64,000 nt of DNA from positions 35,701,331 to 35,765,330 of the forward strand of contig OY804583.1 in assembly GCA_963680875.1 (NCBI GenBank), read 5' to 3'. Position numbers and translations under genes: made by a program. The number at the start of each line of letters is the position of its first letter. Positions within the stretch are counted from its first letter, which is position 1. A model generated the notes under the pieces. The model saw only the letters and a list, made by a program, of their open reading frames with translations. It was not told the DNA's origin and made no database searches. The stretch comes from Bathymodiolus brooksi (Eukaryota; Mollusca; Bivalvia; Mytilida; Modiolidae). Positions 31,013 to 45,179 of the stretch are shown in pieces.

Positions 31013-34000
31013 CTCCAGTGGTACCACCCGTCCAATAGTCAGTGCTCCATTGGTACCACCCGTCCAGTAGACAGTGCTCCAGTCGTACCATCCGTCCAGT
31101 AGACAGTGCTCCAGTCGTACCACCCGTCCAGTAGTCAGTGCTCCAGTGGTACCACCCGTCCAGTAGACAGTGCTCCAGTCGTACCACCCGTCCGGTAGAC
31201 AGTGCTCCAGTCGTACCACCCGTCCAGTAGTCAGTGCTCCAGTCGTACCACCCGTCCAGTAGACAGTGCTCCAGTCGTACCACCCGTCCAGTAGTCAGTG
31301 CTCCAGTCGTACCACCCGTCCAGTAGTCAGTGCCTCAGTCGTACCACCCGTCTAGTAGTCAATGCACCAGTGGCACCACCCGTCCAGTAGTCAGTGCTCC
31401 AGTGGTACCACCCGTCCAGTAGACAGTGTTCCAGTCGTACCACCCGTCCAGTAGTCAATGCACCAGTGGCACCACCCGTCCAGTAGTCAGTGCTTCAGTG
31501 GTACCACCCGTCCAGTAGTCAGTGCTCCAGTGGTATCACCCGTCCAGTAGTCAGTGTTCCAGTGGTACCACCCGTCCAGTAGTTAGTGCTCCAGTGGTAC
31601 CACCCGTCCAGTAGTCAATGCTCCAGTGGTACCACCCGTCCAGTAGTCAATGCTCCAGTGGTACCACCCGTCCAGTAATCAGTGCTCCAGTGGTACCACC
31701 CGTCCAGTAGTCAATGCTCCAGTGATACCACCCGTCCAGTAGTCAGTGCTCCAGTAGTATCACCCGTCCAGTGGTGCCACCCGTCCAGTGGTACCACCCG
31801 TCCAGTAGTCAATGCTCCAGTGGTACCACCCGTCCAGTAGTCAGTGTTCCAGTGGTACCACCCGTCCAGTAGTCAATGCTCCAGTGGTACCACCCGTCCA
31901 GTAGTCAATACTCCAGTGGTACCACCCGTCCAGTAGTCAGTGCTCCAGTGGTATCACCCGCCCAGTAGTCAATGCTCCAGTGGTACCACCGGCCAGTAGT
32001 CAATGCTCCAGTGGTACCACCCGTCCAGTAGTCAGTGCTCTAGTGGTACCACCAGTCCAGTAGTCAATGCTCCAGTGGTACCAGCCGTCCAGTAGTCAAT
32101 GCTCCAGTGGTACCACCCGTCCAGTAATCAGTGCTCCAGTGGTGCCACCCGTCCAGTAGTCAGTGTTCCAGTGGTACCACCCGTCCAGTAGTCAGTGCTC
32201 CAGTGGTACCACCCGTCCAGTAGTCAGTGCTCCAGTGGTAACAACCGTCCAGTAATCAATGCTCCAATGGTACCACCCGTCCAGTAGTCAATGCTCCAGT
32301 GGTACCACCCGTCCAGTAGTCAATGCTCCAGTGGTATCACCCGTCCAGTAGTCAGTGCTCCAGTGGTACCACCCGTACAGTAGTCTATGCTCCAGTGGTA
32401 TCATCCGTCCAGTAGTCAATGCTCCAGTGGTACCACCCGTCCAGTAGTCAATGCTCCAGTGGTACCACCCGTCCAGTAGTCAATGCTCCAGTGGTACCAC
32501 CCGTCCAGTAGTCAATGCTCCAGTGGTATCACCCGTCCAGTAGTCAGTGCTCCAGTGTTATCACCCGTCCAGTAGTCAGTGCTCCAGTGTTATCACCCGT
32601 CCAGTAGTCAGTGCTCCAGTGTTATCACCCGTCCAGTAGTCAGTGCTCCAGTAGTCAATGCTCCAGTGGTATCACCCGTCCAGTAGTCAGTGCTCCAGTG
32701 TTATCACCCGTCCAGTAGTCAGTGCTCCAGTGTTATCACCCGCCCAGTAGTCAATGCTCCAGTGTTATCACCAGTCCAGTAGTCAGTGCTCCAGTGTTAT
32801 CACCAGTCCAGTAGTCAGTGCTCCAGTGTTATCACCCGTCCAGTAGTCAATGCTCCAGTGTTATCACCCTTCCAGTAGTCAATGCTCCAGTGTTATCACC
32901 CGTCTAGTAGTCAGTGCTCCAGTGTTATCACCCGTCCAGTAGTAAATGCTCCAGTGTTATCACCCGTCCAGTAGTCAATGCTCCAGTGTAATCACCCGTC
33001 CAGTAGTCAATGCTCCTGTGTTATCACCCGTCCAGTAGTCAGTGCTCCAGTGTTATCACCCGTCCAGTAGTCAATGCTCCAGTGTTATCACCCGTCCAGT
33101 GGTCAATGCTCCAGTGTTATCACCAGTCCAGTAGTCAGTGCTCCAGTGTTATCACCCATCCAGTAGTCAGTGCTCCAGTGTTATCACCCGTCCAGTAGTC
33201 AGTGTTATCACCAGTCCAGTAGTCAGTGCTCCAGTGTTATCACCCGTCCAGTAGTCAGTGCTCCAGTGTTATCACCCGTCCAGTGGTCAACGCCCCAGTG
33301 TTATCACCCGTCCAGTAGTCAATGCTCCAGTGTTATCACCCGTCCAGTAGTCAATGCACCAGTGGCACCACCCGTCCAGTAGTCAGTGCCTCAGTCGTAC
33401 CACCCGTCCAGTAGTCAATGCACCAGTGGCACCACCCGTCCAGTAGTCAGTGCTCCAGTGGTACCACCCGTCCAGTAGACAGTGTTCCAGTCGTACCACC
33501 CGTCCAGTAGTCAATGCACCAGTGGCACCACCCGTCCAGTAGTCAGTGCTTCAGTGGTACCACCCGTCCAGTAGTCAGTGCTCCAGTGGTATCACCCGTC
33601 CAGTAGTCAGTGTTCCAGTGGTACCACCCGTCCAGTAGTTAGTGCTCCAGTGGTACCACCCGTCCAGTAGTCAATGCTCCAGTGGTACCACCCGTCCAGT
33701 AGTCAATGCTCCAGTGGTACCACCCGTCCAGTAATCAGTGCTCCAGTGGTACCACCCGTCCAGTAGTCAATGCTCCAGTGATACCACCCGTCCAGTAGTC
33801 AGTGCTCCAGTAGTATCACCCGTCCAGTGGTGCCACCCATCCAGTGGTACCACCCGTCCAGTAGTCAATGCTCCAGTGGTACCACCCGTCCAGTAGTCAG
33901 TGCTCCAGTGGTACCACCCGTCCAGTAGTCAATGCTCCAGTGGTACCACCCGTCCAGTAGTCAATACTCCAGTGGTACCACCCGTCCAGTAGTCAGTGCT

Positions 34001-37000
34001 CCAGTGGTATCACCCGCCCAGTAGTCAATGCTCCAGTGGTACCACCGGCCAGTAGTCAATGCTCCAGTGGTACCACCCGTCCAGTAGTCAGTGCTCTAGT
34101 GGTACCACCAGTCCAGTAGTCAATGCTCCAGTGGTACCAGCCGTCCAGTAGTCAATGCTCCAGTGGTACCACCCGTCCAGTAATCAGTGCTCCAGTGGTG
34201 CCACCCGTCCAGTAGTCAGTGTTCCAGTGGTACCACCCGTCCAGTAGTCAGTGCTCCAGTGGTACCACCCGTCCAGTAGTCAGTGCTCCAGTGGTAACAA
34301 CCGTCCAGTAATCAATGCTCCAATGGTACCACCCGTCCAGTAGTCAATGCTCCAGTGGTACCACCCGTCCAGTAGTCAATGCTCCAGTGGTATCACCCGT
34401 CCAGTAGTCAGTGCTCCAGTGGTACCACCCGTACAGTAGTCTATGCTCCAGTGGTATCATCCGTCCAGTAGTCAATGCTCCAGTGGTACCACCCGTCCAG
34501 TAGTCAATGCTCCAGTGGTACCACCCGTCCAGTAGTCAATGCTCCAGTGGTACCACCCGTCCAGTAGTCAATGCTCCAGTGGTATCACCCGTCCAGTAGT
34601 CAGTGCTCCAGTGTTATCACCCGTCCAGTAGTCAGTGCTCCAGTGTTATCACCCGTCCAGTAGTCAGTGCTCCAGTGTTATCACCCGTCCAGTAGTCAAT
34701 GCTCCAGTGGTATCACCCGTCCAGTAGTCAGTGCTCCAGTGTTATCACCCGTCCAGTAGTCAGTGCTCCAGTGTTATCACCCGCCCAGTAGTCAATGCTC
34801 CAGTGTTATCACCAGTCCAGTAGTCAGTGCTCCAGTGTTATCACCAGTCCAGTAGTCAGTGCTCCAGTGTTATCACCCGTCCAGTAGTCAATGCTCCAGT
34901 GTTATCACCCTTCCAGTAGTCAATGCTCCAGTGTTATCACCCGTCTAGTAGTCAGTGATCCAGTGTTATCACCCGTCCAGTAGTAAATGCTCCAGTGTTA
35001 TCACCCGTCCAGTAGTCAATGCTCCAGTGTAATCACCCGTCCAGTAGTCAATGCTCCTGTGTTATCACCCGTCCAGTAGTCAGTGCTCCAGTGGTATCAT
35101 CCGTCCAGTAGTCAATGCTCCAGTGGTACCACCCGTCCAGTAGTCAATGCTCCAGTGGTACCACCCGTCCAGTAGTCAATGCTCCAGTGGTACCACCCGT
35201 CCAGTAGTCAATGCTCCAGTGGTATCACCCGTCCAGTAGTCAGTGCTCCAGTGTTATCACCCGTCCAGTAGTCAGTGCTCCAGTGTTATCACCCGTCCAG
35301 TAGTCAGTGCTCCAGTGTTATCACCCGTCCAGTAGTCAGTGCTCCAGTAGTCAATGCTCCAGTGGTATCACCCGTCCAGTAGTCAGTGCTCCAGTGTTAT
35401 CACCCGTCCAGTAGTCAGTGCTCCAGTGTTATCACCCGCCCAGTAGTCAATGCTCCAGTGTTATCACCAGTCCAGTAGTCAGTGCTCCAGTGTTATCACC
35501 AGTCCAGTAGTCAGTGCTCCAGTGTTATCACCCGTCCAGTAGTCAATGCTCCAGTGTTATCACCCTTCCAGTAGTCAATGCTCCAGTGTTATCACCCGTC
35601 TAGTAGTCAGTGATCCAGTGTTATCACCCGTCCAGTAGTAAATGCTCCAGTGTTATCACCCGTCCAGTAGTCAATGCTCCAGTGTAATCACCCGTCCAGT
35701 AGTCAATGCTCCTGTGTTATCACCCGTCCAGTAGTCAGTGCTCCAGTGTTATCACCCGTCCAGTAGTCAATGCTCCAGTGTTATCACCCGTCCAGTGGTC
35801 AATGCTCCAGTGTTATCACCAGTCCAGTAGTCAGTGCTCCAGTGTTATCACCCATCCAGTAGTCAGTGCTCCAGTGTTATCACCCGTCCAGTAGTCAGTG
35901 TTATCACCAGTCCAGTAGTCAGTGCTCCAGTGTTATCACCCGTCCAGTAGTCAGTGCTCCAGTGTTATCACCCGTCCAGTGGTCAACGCCCCAGTGTTAT
36001 CACCCGTCCAGTAGTCAATGCTCCAGTGTTATCACCCGTCCAGTAGTCAATGCACCAGTGGCACCACCCGTCCAGTAGTCAGTGCTTCAGTGGTACCACC
36101 CGTCCAGTAGTCAGTGCTCCAGTGGTATCACCCGTCCAGTAGTCAGTGTTCCAGTGGTACCACCCGTCCAGTAGTTAGTGCTCCAGTGGTACCACCCGTC
36201 CAGTAGTCAATGCTCCAGTGGTACCACCCGTCCAGTAGTCAATGCTCCAGTGGTACCACCCGTCCAGTAGTCAGTGCTCCAGTGGTACCACCCGTCCAGT
36301 AGTCAATGCTCCAGTGATACCACCCGTCCAGTAGTCAGTGCTCCAGTAGTATCACCCGTCCAGTAGTCAGTGCTCCAGTGGTACCACCCGTCCAGTAGTC
36401 AATGCTCCAGTGGTACCACCCGTCCAGTAGTCAGTGCTCCAGTGGTACCACCCGTCCAGTAGTCAATGCTCCAGTGGTACCACCCGTCCAGTAGTCAATA
36501 CTCCAGTGGTACCACCCGTCCAGTAGTCAGTGCTCCAGTGGTATCACCCGTCCAGTAGTCAATGCTCCAGTGGTACCACCGGCCAATAGTCAATGCTCCA
36601 GTGGTACCACCCGTCCAGTAGTCAGTGCTCTAGTGGTACCACCAGTCCAGTGGTCAATGCTCCATTGGTACCAGCCTTCCAGTAGTCAATGCTCCAGTGG
36701 TACCACCCGTCCAGTAATCAGTGCTCCAGTGGTGCCACCCGTCCAGTAGTCAGTGTTCCAGTGGTACCACCCGTCCAGTAGTCAGTGCTCCAGTGGTACC
36801 ACCCGTCCAGTAGTCAGTGCTCCAGTGGTAACAACCGTCCAGTAATCAATGCTCCAATGGTACCACCCGTCCAGTAGTCAATGCTCCAGTGGTACCACCC
36901 GTCCAGTAGTCAATGCTCCAGTGGTATCACCCGTCCAGTAGTCAGTGCTCCAGTGGTACCACCCGTACAGTAGTCTATGCTCCAGTGGTATCATCCGTCC

Positions 37001-40000
37001 AGTAGTCAATGCTCCAGTGGTACCACCCGTCCAGTAGTCAATGCTCCAGTGGTACCACCCGTCCAGTAGTCAATGCTCCAGTGGTACCACCCGTCCAGTA
37101 GTCAATGCTCCAGTGGTATCACCCGTCCAGCAGTCAGTGCTCCAGTGTTATCACCCGTCCAGTAGTCAGTGCTCCAGTGTTATCACCCGTCCAGTAGTCA
37201 GTGCTCCAGTGTTATCACCCGTCCAGTAGTCAGTGCTCCAGTAGTCAATGCTCCAGTGGTATCACCCGTCCAGTAGTCAGTGCTCCAGTGTTATCACCCG
37301 TCCAGTAGTCAATGCTCCAGTGTTATCACCCGCCCAGTAGTCAATGCTCCAGTGTTATCACCCGTCCAGTAGTCAGTGCTCCAGTGTTATCACCAGTCCA
37401 GTAGTCAGTGCTCCAGTGTTATCACCCGTCCAGTAGTCAATGCCCCAGTGTTATCACCCGTCCAGTAGTCAATGCTCCAGTGTTATCACCCGTCCAGTAG
37501 TCAATGCTCCAGTGTTATCACCCGTCCAGTAGTCAGTGCTCCAGTGTTATCACCCGTCCAGTAGTCAATGCTCCAGTGTTATCACCCGTCCAGTAGTCAA
37601 TGCTCCAGTGTTATCACCCGTCCAGTAGTCAATGCTCCAGTGTTATCACCCGTCCAGTAGTCAGTGCTCCAGTGTTATCATCCGTCCAGTAGTCAATGCT
37701 CCAGTGTTATCACCCGTCCAGTAGTCAATGCTCCAGTGTTATCACCAGTCCAGTAGTCAGTGCTCCAGTGTTATCACCCGTCCAGTAGTCAGTGCTCCAG
37801 TGTTATCACCCTTCCAGTAGTCAGTGCTCCAGTGTTATCACCCATCCAGTAGTCAATGCCCCAGTGTTATCACCCGTCCAGTAATCAATGCTCCAGTGTT
37901 ATCACCCGTCCAGTAGTCAATGCTCCAGTGTTATCACCCGTCCAGTAGTCAGTGCTCCAGTGTTATCACCCGTCCAGTAGTCAATGCTCCAGTGTTATCA
38001 CCCGTCCAGTAGTCAATGCTCCAGTGTTATCACCCGTCCAGTAGTCAATGCTCCAGTGTTATCACCCGTCGAGTAGTCAATGCTCCAGTGTTATCACCCG
38101 TCCAGTAGTCAGTGCTCCAGTGTTATCACCCGTCCAGTAGTCAATGCTCCAGTGTTATCACCCGTCCAGTAGTCAATACTCCAGTGTTATCACCAGTGCA
38201 GTAGTCAGTGCTCCAGTGTTATCACCCGTCCAGTAGTCAGTGCTCCAGTGTTATCACCCGTCCAGTAGTCAGTGCTCCAGTGTTATCACCAGTCCAGTAG
38301 TCAGTGCTCCAGTGTTATCACCCGTCCAGTAGTCAGTGCTCCAGTGTTATCACCCGTCCAGTAGTCAGTGCTCCAGTGTTATCACCAGTCCAGTAGTCAG
38401 TGCTCCAGTGTTATCACCCGTTCAGTAGTCAATGCTCCAGTGGTATCACCCGTCCAGTAGTCAGTGCTCCAGTGTTATCACCCATCCAGTAGTCAGTGCT
38501 CCAGTGTTATCACCCGTCCAGTAGTCAGTGCTCCAGTGTTATCACCCGTCCAGTAGTCAGTGCTCCAGTGGTATCACCCGTCCAGTAGTCAGTGCTCCAG
38601 TGTTATCACCCGTCCAGTAGTCAGTGCTCCAGTGTTATCACCCGCCCAGTAGTCAATGCTCCAGTGTTATCACCCGTCCAGTAGTCAGTGCTCCAGTGTT
38701 ATCACCAGTCCAGTAGTCAGTGCTCCAGTGTTATCACCCGTCCAGTAGTCAATGCCCCAGTTTTATCACCCGTCCAGTAGTCAATGCTCCAGTGTTATCA
38801 TCCGTCCAGTAGTCAATGCTCCAGTGTAATCACCCGTCCAGTAGTCAATGCTCCTGTGTTATCACCCGTCCAGTAGTCAGTGCTCCAGTGTTATCACCCG
38901 TCCAGTAGTCAATGCTCCAGTGTTATCACCCGTCCAGTAGTCAATGCTCCAGTGTTATCACCCTTCCAGTAGTCAGTGCTCCAGTGTTATCACCCATCCA
39001 GTAGTCAGTGCTCCAGTGTTATCACCCGTCCAGTAGTCAGTGTTATCACCAGTCCAGTAGTCAGTGCTCCAGTGTTATCACCCGTCCAGTAGTCAGTGCT
39101 CCAGTGTTATCACCCGTCCAGTGGTCAACGCCCCAGTGTTATCACCCGTCCAGTAGTCAATGCTCCAGTGTTATCACCCGTCCAGTAGTCAATGCACCAG
39201 TGGCACCACCCGTCCAGTAGTCAGTGCTTCAGTGGTACCACCCGTCCAGTAGTCAGTGCTCCAGTGGTATCACCCGTCCAGTAGTCAGTGTTCCAGTGGT
39301 ACCACCCGTCCAGTAGTTAGTGCTCCAGTGGTACCACCCGTCCAGTAGTCAATGCTCCAGTGGTACCACCCGTCCAGTAGTCAATGCTCCAGTGGTACCA
39401 CCCGTCCAGTAGTCAGTGCTCCAGTGGTACCACCCGTCCAGTAGTCAATGCTCCAGTGATACCACCCGTCCAGTAGTCAGTGCTCCAGTAGTATCACCCG
39501 TCCAGTGGTACCACCCGTCCAGTAGTCAGTGCTCCAGTGGTACCACCCGTCCAGTAGTCAATGCTCCAGTGGTACCACCCGTCCAGTAGTCAGTGCTCCA
39601 GTGGTACCACCCGTCCAGTAGTCAATGCTCCAGTGGTACCACCCGTCCAGTAGTCAATACTCCAGTGGTACCACCCGTCCAGTAGTCAGTGCTCCAGTGG
39701 TATCACCCGTCCAGTAGTCAATGCTCCAGTGGTACCACCGGCCAATAGTCAATGCTCCAGTGGTACCACCCGTCCAGTAGTCAGTGCTCTAGTGGTACCA
39801 CCAGTCCAGTGGTCAATGCTCCATTGGTACCAGCCTTTCAGTAGTCAATGCTCCAGTGGTACCACCCGTCCAGTAATCAGTGCTCCAGTGGTGCCACCCG
39901 TCCAGTAGTCAGTGTTCCAGTGGTACCACCCGTCCAGTAGTCAGTGCTCCAGTGGTACCACCCGTCCAGTAGTCAGTGCTCCAGTGGTAACAACCGTCCA

Positions 40001-42059
40001 GTAATCAATGCTCCAATGGTACCACCCGTCCAGTAGTCAATGCTCCAGTGGTACCACCCGTCCAGTAGTCAATGCTCCAGTGGTATCACCCGTCCAGTAG
40101 TCAGTGCTCCAGTGGTACCACCCGTACAGTAGTCTATGCTCCAGTGGTATCATCCGTCCAGTAGTCAATGCTCCAGTGGTACCACCCGTCCAGTAGTCAA
40201 TGCTCCAGTGGTACCACCCGTCCAGTAGTCAATGCTCCAGTGGTACCACCCGTCCAGTAGTCAATGCTCCAGTGGTATCACCCGTCCAGTAGTCAGTGCT
40301 CCAGTGTTATCACCCGTCCAGTAGTCAGTGCTCCAGTGTTATCACCCGTCCAGTAGTCAGTACTCCAGTGTTATCACCCGTCCAGTAGTCAGTGCTCCAG
40401 TAGTCAATGCTCCAGTGGTATCACCCGTCCAGTAGTCAGTGCTCCAGTGTTATCACCCGTCCAGTAGTCAGTGCTCCAGTGTTATCACCCGCCCAGTAGT
40501 CAATGCTCCAGTGTTATCACCCGTCCAGTAGTCAGTGCTCCAGTGTTATCACCAGTCCAGTAGTCAGTGCTCCAGTGTTATCACCCGTCCAGTAGTCAAT
40601 GCCCCAGGGTTATCACCCGTCCAGTAGTCAATGCTCCAGTGTTATCACCCGTCCAGTAGTCAATGCTCCAGTGTTATCACCCGTCCAGTAGTCAATGCTC
40701 CAGTGTTATCACCCGTCCAGTAGTTAATGCTCCAGTGTTATCACCCGTCCAGTAGTCAATGCTCCAGTGTTATCACCCGTCCAGTAGTCAGTGCTCCAGT
40801 GTTATCATCCGTCCAGTAGTCAATGCTCCAGTGGTATCACCCGTCCAGTAGTCAATGCTCCAGTGTTATCACCAGTCCAGTAGTCAGTGCTCCAGTGTTA
40901 TCACCAGTCCAGTAGTCAGTGCTCCAGTGTTATCACCCTTCCAGTAGTCAGTGCTCCAGTGTTATCACCCATCCAGTAGTCAATGCCCCAGTGTTATCAC
41001 CCGTCCAGTAGTCAATGCTCCAGTGTTATCACCCGTCCAGTAGTCAATGCTCCAGTGTTATCACCCGTCCAGTAGTCAGTGCTCCAGTGTTATCACCCGT
41101 CCAGTAGTCAATGCTCCAGTGTTATCACCCGTCCAGTAGTCAATGCTCCAGTGGTATCACCCGTCCAGTAGTCAATGCTCCAGTGTTATCACCCGTCCAG
41201 TAGTCAATGCTCCAGTGTTATCACCCGTCCAGTAGTCAATGCTCCAGTGTTATCACCCGTCCAGTAGTCAATGCTCCAGTGTTATCACCCGTCGAGTAGT
41301 CAATGCTCCAGTGTTATCACCCGTCCAGTAGTCAGTGCTCCAGTGTTATCACCCGTCCAGTAGTCAATGCTCCAGTGTTATCACCCGTCCAGTAGTCAAT
41401 ACTCCAGTGTTATCACCAGTGCAGTAGTCAGTGCTCCAGTGTTATCACCCGTCCAGTAGTCAGTGCTCCAGTGTTATCACCCGTCCAGTAGTCAGTGCTC
41501 CAGTGTTATCACCAGTCCAGTAGTCAGTGCTCCAGTGTTATCACCCGTCCAGTAGTCAGTGCTCCAGTGTTATCACCCGTCCAGTAGTCAGTGCTCCAGT
41601 GTTATCACCAGTCCAGTAGTCAGTGCTCCAGTGTTATCACCCGTCCAGTAGTCAATGCTCCAGTGGTATCACCCGTCCAGTAGTCAGTGCTCCAGTGTTA
41701 TCACCCATCCAGTAGTCAGTGCTCCAGTGTTATCACCCGTCCAGTAGTCAATGCTCCAGTGTTATCACCCGTCCAGTAGTCAGTGCTCCAGTGGTATCAC
41801 CCGTCCAGTAGTCAGTGCTCCAGTGTTATCACCCGTCCAGTAGTCAGTGCTCCAGTGTTATCACCCGCCCAGTAGTCAATGCTCCAGTGTTATCACCCGT
41901 CCAGTAGTCAGTGCTCCAGTGTTATCACCAGTCCAGTAGTCAGTGCTCCAGTGTTATCACCCGTCCAGTAGTCAATGCCCCAGTTTTATCACCCGTCCAG
42001 TAGTCAATGCTCCAGTGTTATCACCCGTCCAGTAGTCAATGCTCCAGTGTTATCACCCG

Positions 42060-43560
42060 TCCAGTAGTCAGTGCTCCAGTGGTACCACCCGTCCAGTAGT
42101 CAGTGCTCCAGTGGTAACAACCGTCCAGTAATCAATGCTCCAATGGTACCACCCGTCCAGTAGTCAATGCTCCAGTGGTACCACCCGTCCAGTAGTCAAT
42201 GCTCCAGTGGTATCACCCGTCCAGTAGTCAGTGCTCCAGTGGTACCACCCGTACAGTAGTCTATGCTCCAGTGGTATCATCCGTCCAGTAGTCAATGCTC
42301 CAGTGGTACCACCCGTCCAGTAGTATCACCCGTCCAGTAGTCAATGCTCCAGTGTTATCACCCGTCCAGTAGTCAATGCTCCAGTGTTATCACCCGTCCA
42401 GTAGTCAATGCTCCAGTGTTATCACCCGTCCAGTAGTCAATGCTCCAGTGTTATCACCCGTCCAGTAGTCAATGCTCCAGTGTTATCACCCGTCGAGTAG
42501 TCAATGCTCCAGTGTTATCACCCGTCCAGTAGTCAGTGCTCCAGTGTTATCACCCGTCCAGTAGTCAATGCTCCAGTGTTATCACCCGTCCAGTAGTCAA
42601 TACTCCAGTGTTATCACCAGTGCAGTAGTCAGTGCTCCAGTGTTATCACCCGTCCAGTAGTCAGTGCTCCAGTGTTATCACCCGTCCAGTAGTCAGTGCT
42701 CCAGTGTTATCACCAGTCCAGTAGTCAGTGCTCCAGTGTTATCACCCGTCCAGTAGTCAGTGCTCCAGTGTTATCACCCGTCCAGTAGTCAGTGCTCCAG
42801 TGTTATCACCAGTCCAGTAGTCAGTGCTCCAGTGTTATCACCCGTCCAGTAGTCAATGCTCCAGTGGTATCACCCGTCCAGTAGTCAGTGCTCCAGTGTT
42901 ATCACCCATCCAGTAGTCAGTGCTCCAGTGTTATCACCCGTCCAGTAGTCAATGCTCCAGTGTTATCACCCGTCCAGTAGTCAGTGCTCCAGTGGTATCA
43001 CCCGTCCAGTAGTCAGTGCTCCAGTGTTATCACCCGTCCAGTAGTCAGTGCTCCAGTGTTATCACCCGCCCAGTAGTCAATGCTCCAGTGTTATCACCCG
43101 TCCAGTAGTCAGTGCTCCAGTGTTATCACCAGTCCAGTAGTCAGTGCTCCAGTGTTATCACCCGTCCAGTAGTCAATGCCCCAGTTTTATCACCCGTCCA
43201 GTAGTCAATGCTCCAGTGTTATCACCCGTCCAGTAGTCAATGCTCCAGTGTTATCACCCGTCCAGTAGTCAGTGCTCCAGTGGTACCACCCGTCCAGTAG
43301 TCAGTGCTCCAGTGGTAACAACCGTCCAGTAATCAATGCTCCAATGGTACCACCCGTCCAGTAGTCAATGCTCCAGTGGTACCACCCGTCCAGTAGTCAA
43401 TGCTCCAGTGGTATCACCCGTCCAGTAGTCAGTGCTCCAGTGGTACCACCCGTACAGTAGTCTATGCTCCAGTGGTATCATCCGTCCAGTAGTCAATGCT
43501 CCAGTGGTACCACCCGTCCAGTAGTATCACCCGTCCAGTAGTCAATGCTCCAGTGGTACC
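42060..43560 (+). repeat. Higher-order duplication of 1201 bp inside the 32-bp array
   Basis: The marker GTACAGTAGTCTATGC at 42251 recurs at 43452, and a shared irregular unit join (CCAGTAGTATCACCCGTCC) recurs at about 42315 and 43516. Flanking units match, so a ~1.2-kb block was duplicated in tandem. Confidence 0.8.
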
Positions 43561-45179
43561 TCCCGTCCAGTAGTCAATGCTCCAGTGGTATCACCCGTCC
43601 AGTAGTCAGTGCTCCAGTGTTATCACCCGTCCAGTAGTCAGTGCTCCAGTGTTATCACCCGTCCAGTAGTCAGTGCTCCAGTGTTATCACCCGTCCAGTA
43701 GTCAGTGCTCCAGTAGTCAATGCTCCAGTGGTATCACCCGTCCAGTAGTCAGTGCTCCAGTGTTATCACCCGTCCAGTAGTCAGTGCTCCAGTGTTATCA
43801 CCCGCCCAGTAGTCAATGCTCCAGTGTAATCACCCGTCCAGTAGTCAGTGCTCCAGTGTTATCACCAGTCCAGTAGTCAGTGCTCCAGTGTTATCACCCG
43901 TCCAGTAGTCAATGCCCCAGTGTTATCACCCGTCCAGTAGTCAATGCTCCAGTGTAATCACCCGTCCAGTAGTCAATGCTCCAGTGTTATCACCCGTCCA
44001 GTAGTCAGTGCTCCAGTGTTATCACCTGTCCAGTAGTCAATGCTCCAGTGTTATCACCCGTCCAGTAGTCAATGCTCCAGTGTTATCACCCGTCCAGTAG
44101 TCAATGCTCCAGTGTTATCACCCATCCAGTAGTCAGTGCTCCAGTGTTATCACCCGTCCAGTAGTCAATGCTCCAGTGTTATCACCTGTCCAGTAGTCAA
44201 TGCTCCACTTTTATCACCAGTCCAGTAGTCAGTGCTCCAGTGTTATCACCCGTCCAGTAGTCAGTGCTCCAGTGTTATCACCCGTCCAGTAGTCAGTGTT
44301 ATCACCAGTCCAGTAGTCAGTGCTCCAGTGTTATCACCCGTCCAGTAGTCAGTGCTCCAGTGTTATCACCCGTCCAGTAGTCAATGCCCCAGTGTTATCA
44401 CCCGTCCAGTAGTCAATGCTCCAGTGTTATCACCCGTCCAGTAGTCAATGCTCCAGTGTTATCACCCGTCCAGTAGTCAGTGCTCCAGTGTTATCACCCG
44501 TCCAGTAGTCAATGCTCCAGTGTTATCACCCGTCCAGTAGTCAATGCTCCAGTGTTATCACCCGTCGAGTAGTCAATGCTCCAGTGTTATCACCCGTCCA
44601 GTAGTCAGTGCTCCAGTGTTATCACCCGTCCAGTAGTCAATGCTCCAGTGTTATCACCCGTCCAGTAGTCAATACTCCAGTGTTATCACCAGTGCAGTAG
44701 TCAGTGCTCCAGTGTTATCACCCGTCCAGTAGTCAGTGCTCCAGTGTTATCACCCGTCCAGTAGTCAGTGCTCCAGTGTTATCACCAGTCCAGTAGTCAG
44801 TGCTCCAGTGTTATCACCCGTCCAGTAGTCAGTGCTCCAGTGTTATCACCCGTCCAGTAGTCAGTGCTCCAGTGTTATCACCAGTCCAGTAGTCAGTGCT
44901 CCAGTGTTATCACCCGTCCAGTAGTCAATGCTCCAGTGGTATCACCCGTCCAGTAGTCAGTGCTCCAGTGTTATCACCCATCCAGTAGTCAATGCTCCAG
45001 TGTTATCACCCGTCCAGTAGTCAGTGCTCCAGTGGTATCACCCGTCCAGTAGTCAGTGCTCCAGTGTTATCACCCGCCCAGTAGTCAATGCTCCAGTGTT
45101 ATCACCCGTCCAGTAGTCAGTGCTCCAGTGTTATCACCAGTCCAGTAGTCAGTGCTCCAGTGTTATCACCCGTCCAGTA

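Noticed and set aside
30893..31102. Signal-peptide-like ORF at the left edge of the 32-bp array
   Set aside because: The true ATG (30951) frame stops after about 20 codons. The longer frame starts from a non-ATG codon and runs into the repeat.
31008..39220. ORFs with SSSQCSS / TRPVV repeats or WYDWSTVYWTGGT repeats
   Set aside because: They are products of the 32-bp minisatellite. All frames meet TAG about every 96 bp, and the ORFs depend on single variants.
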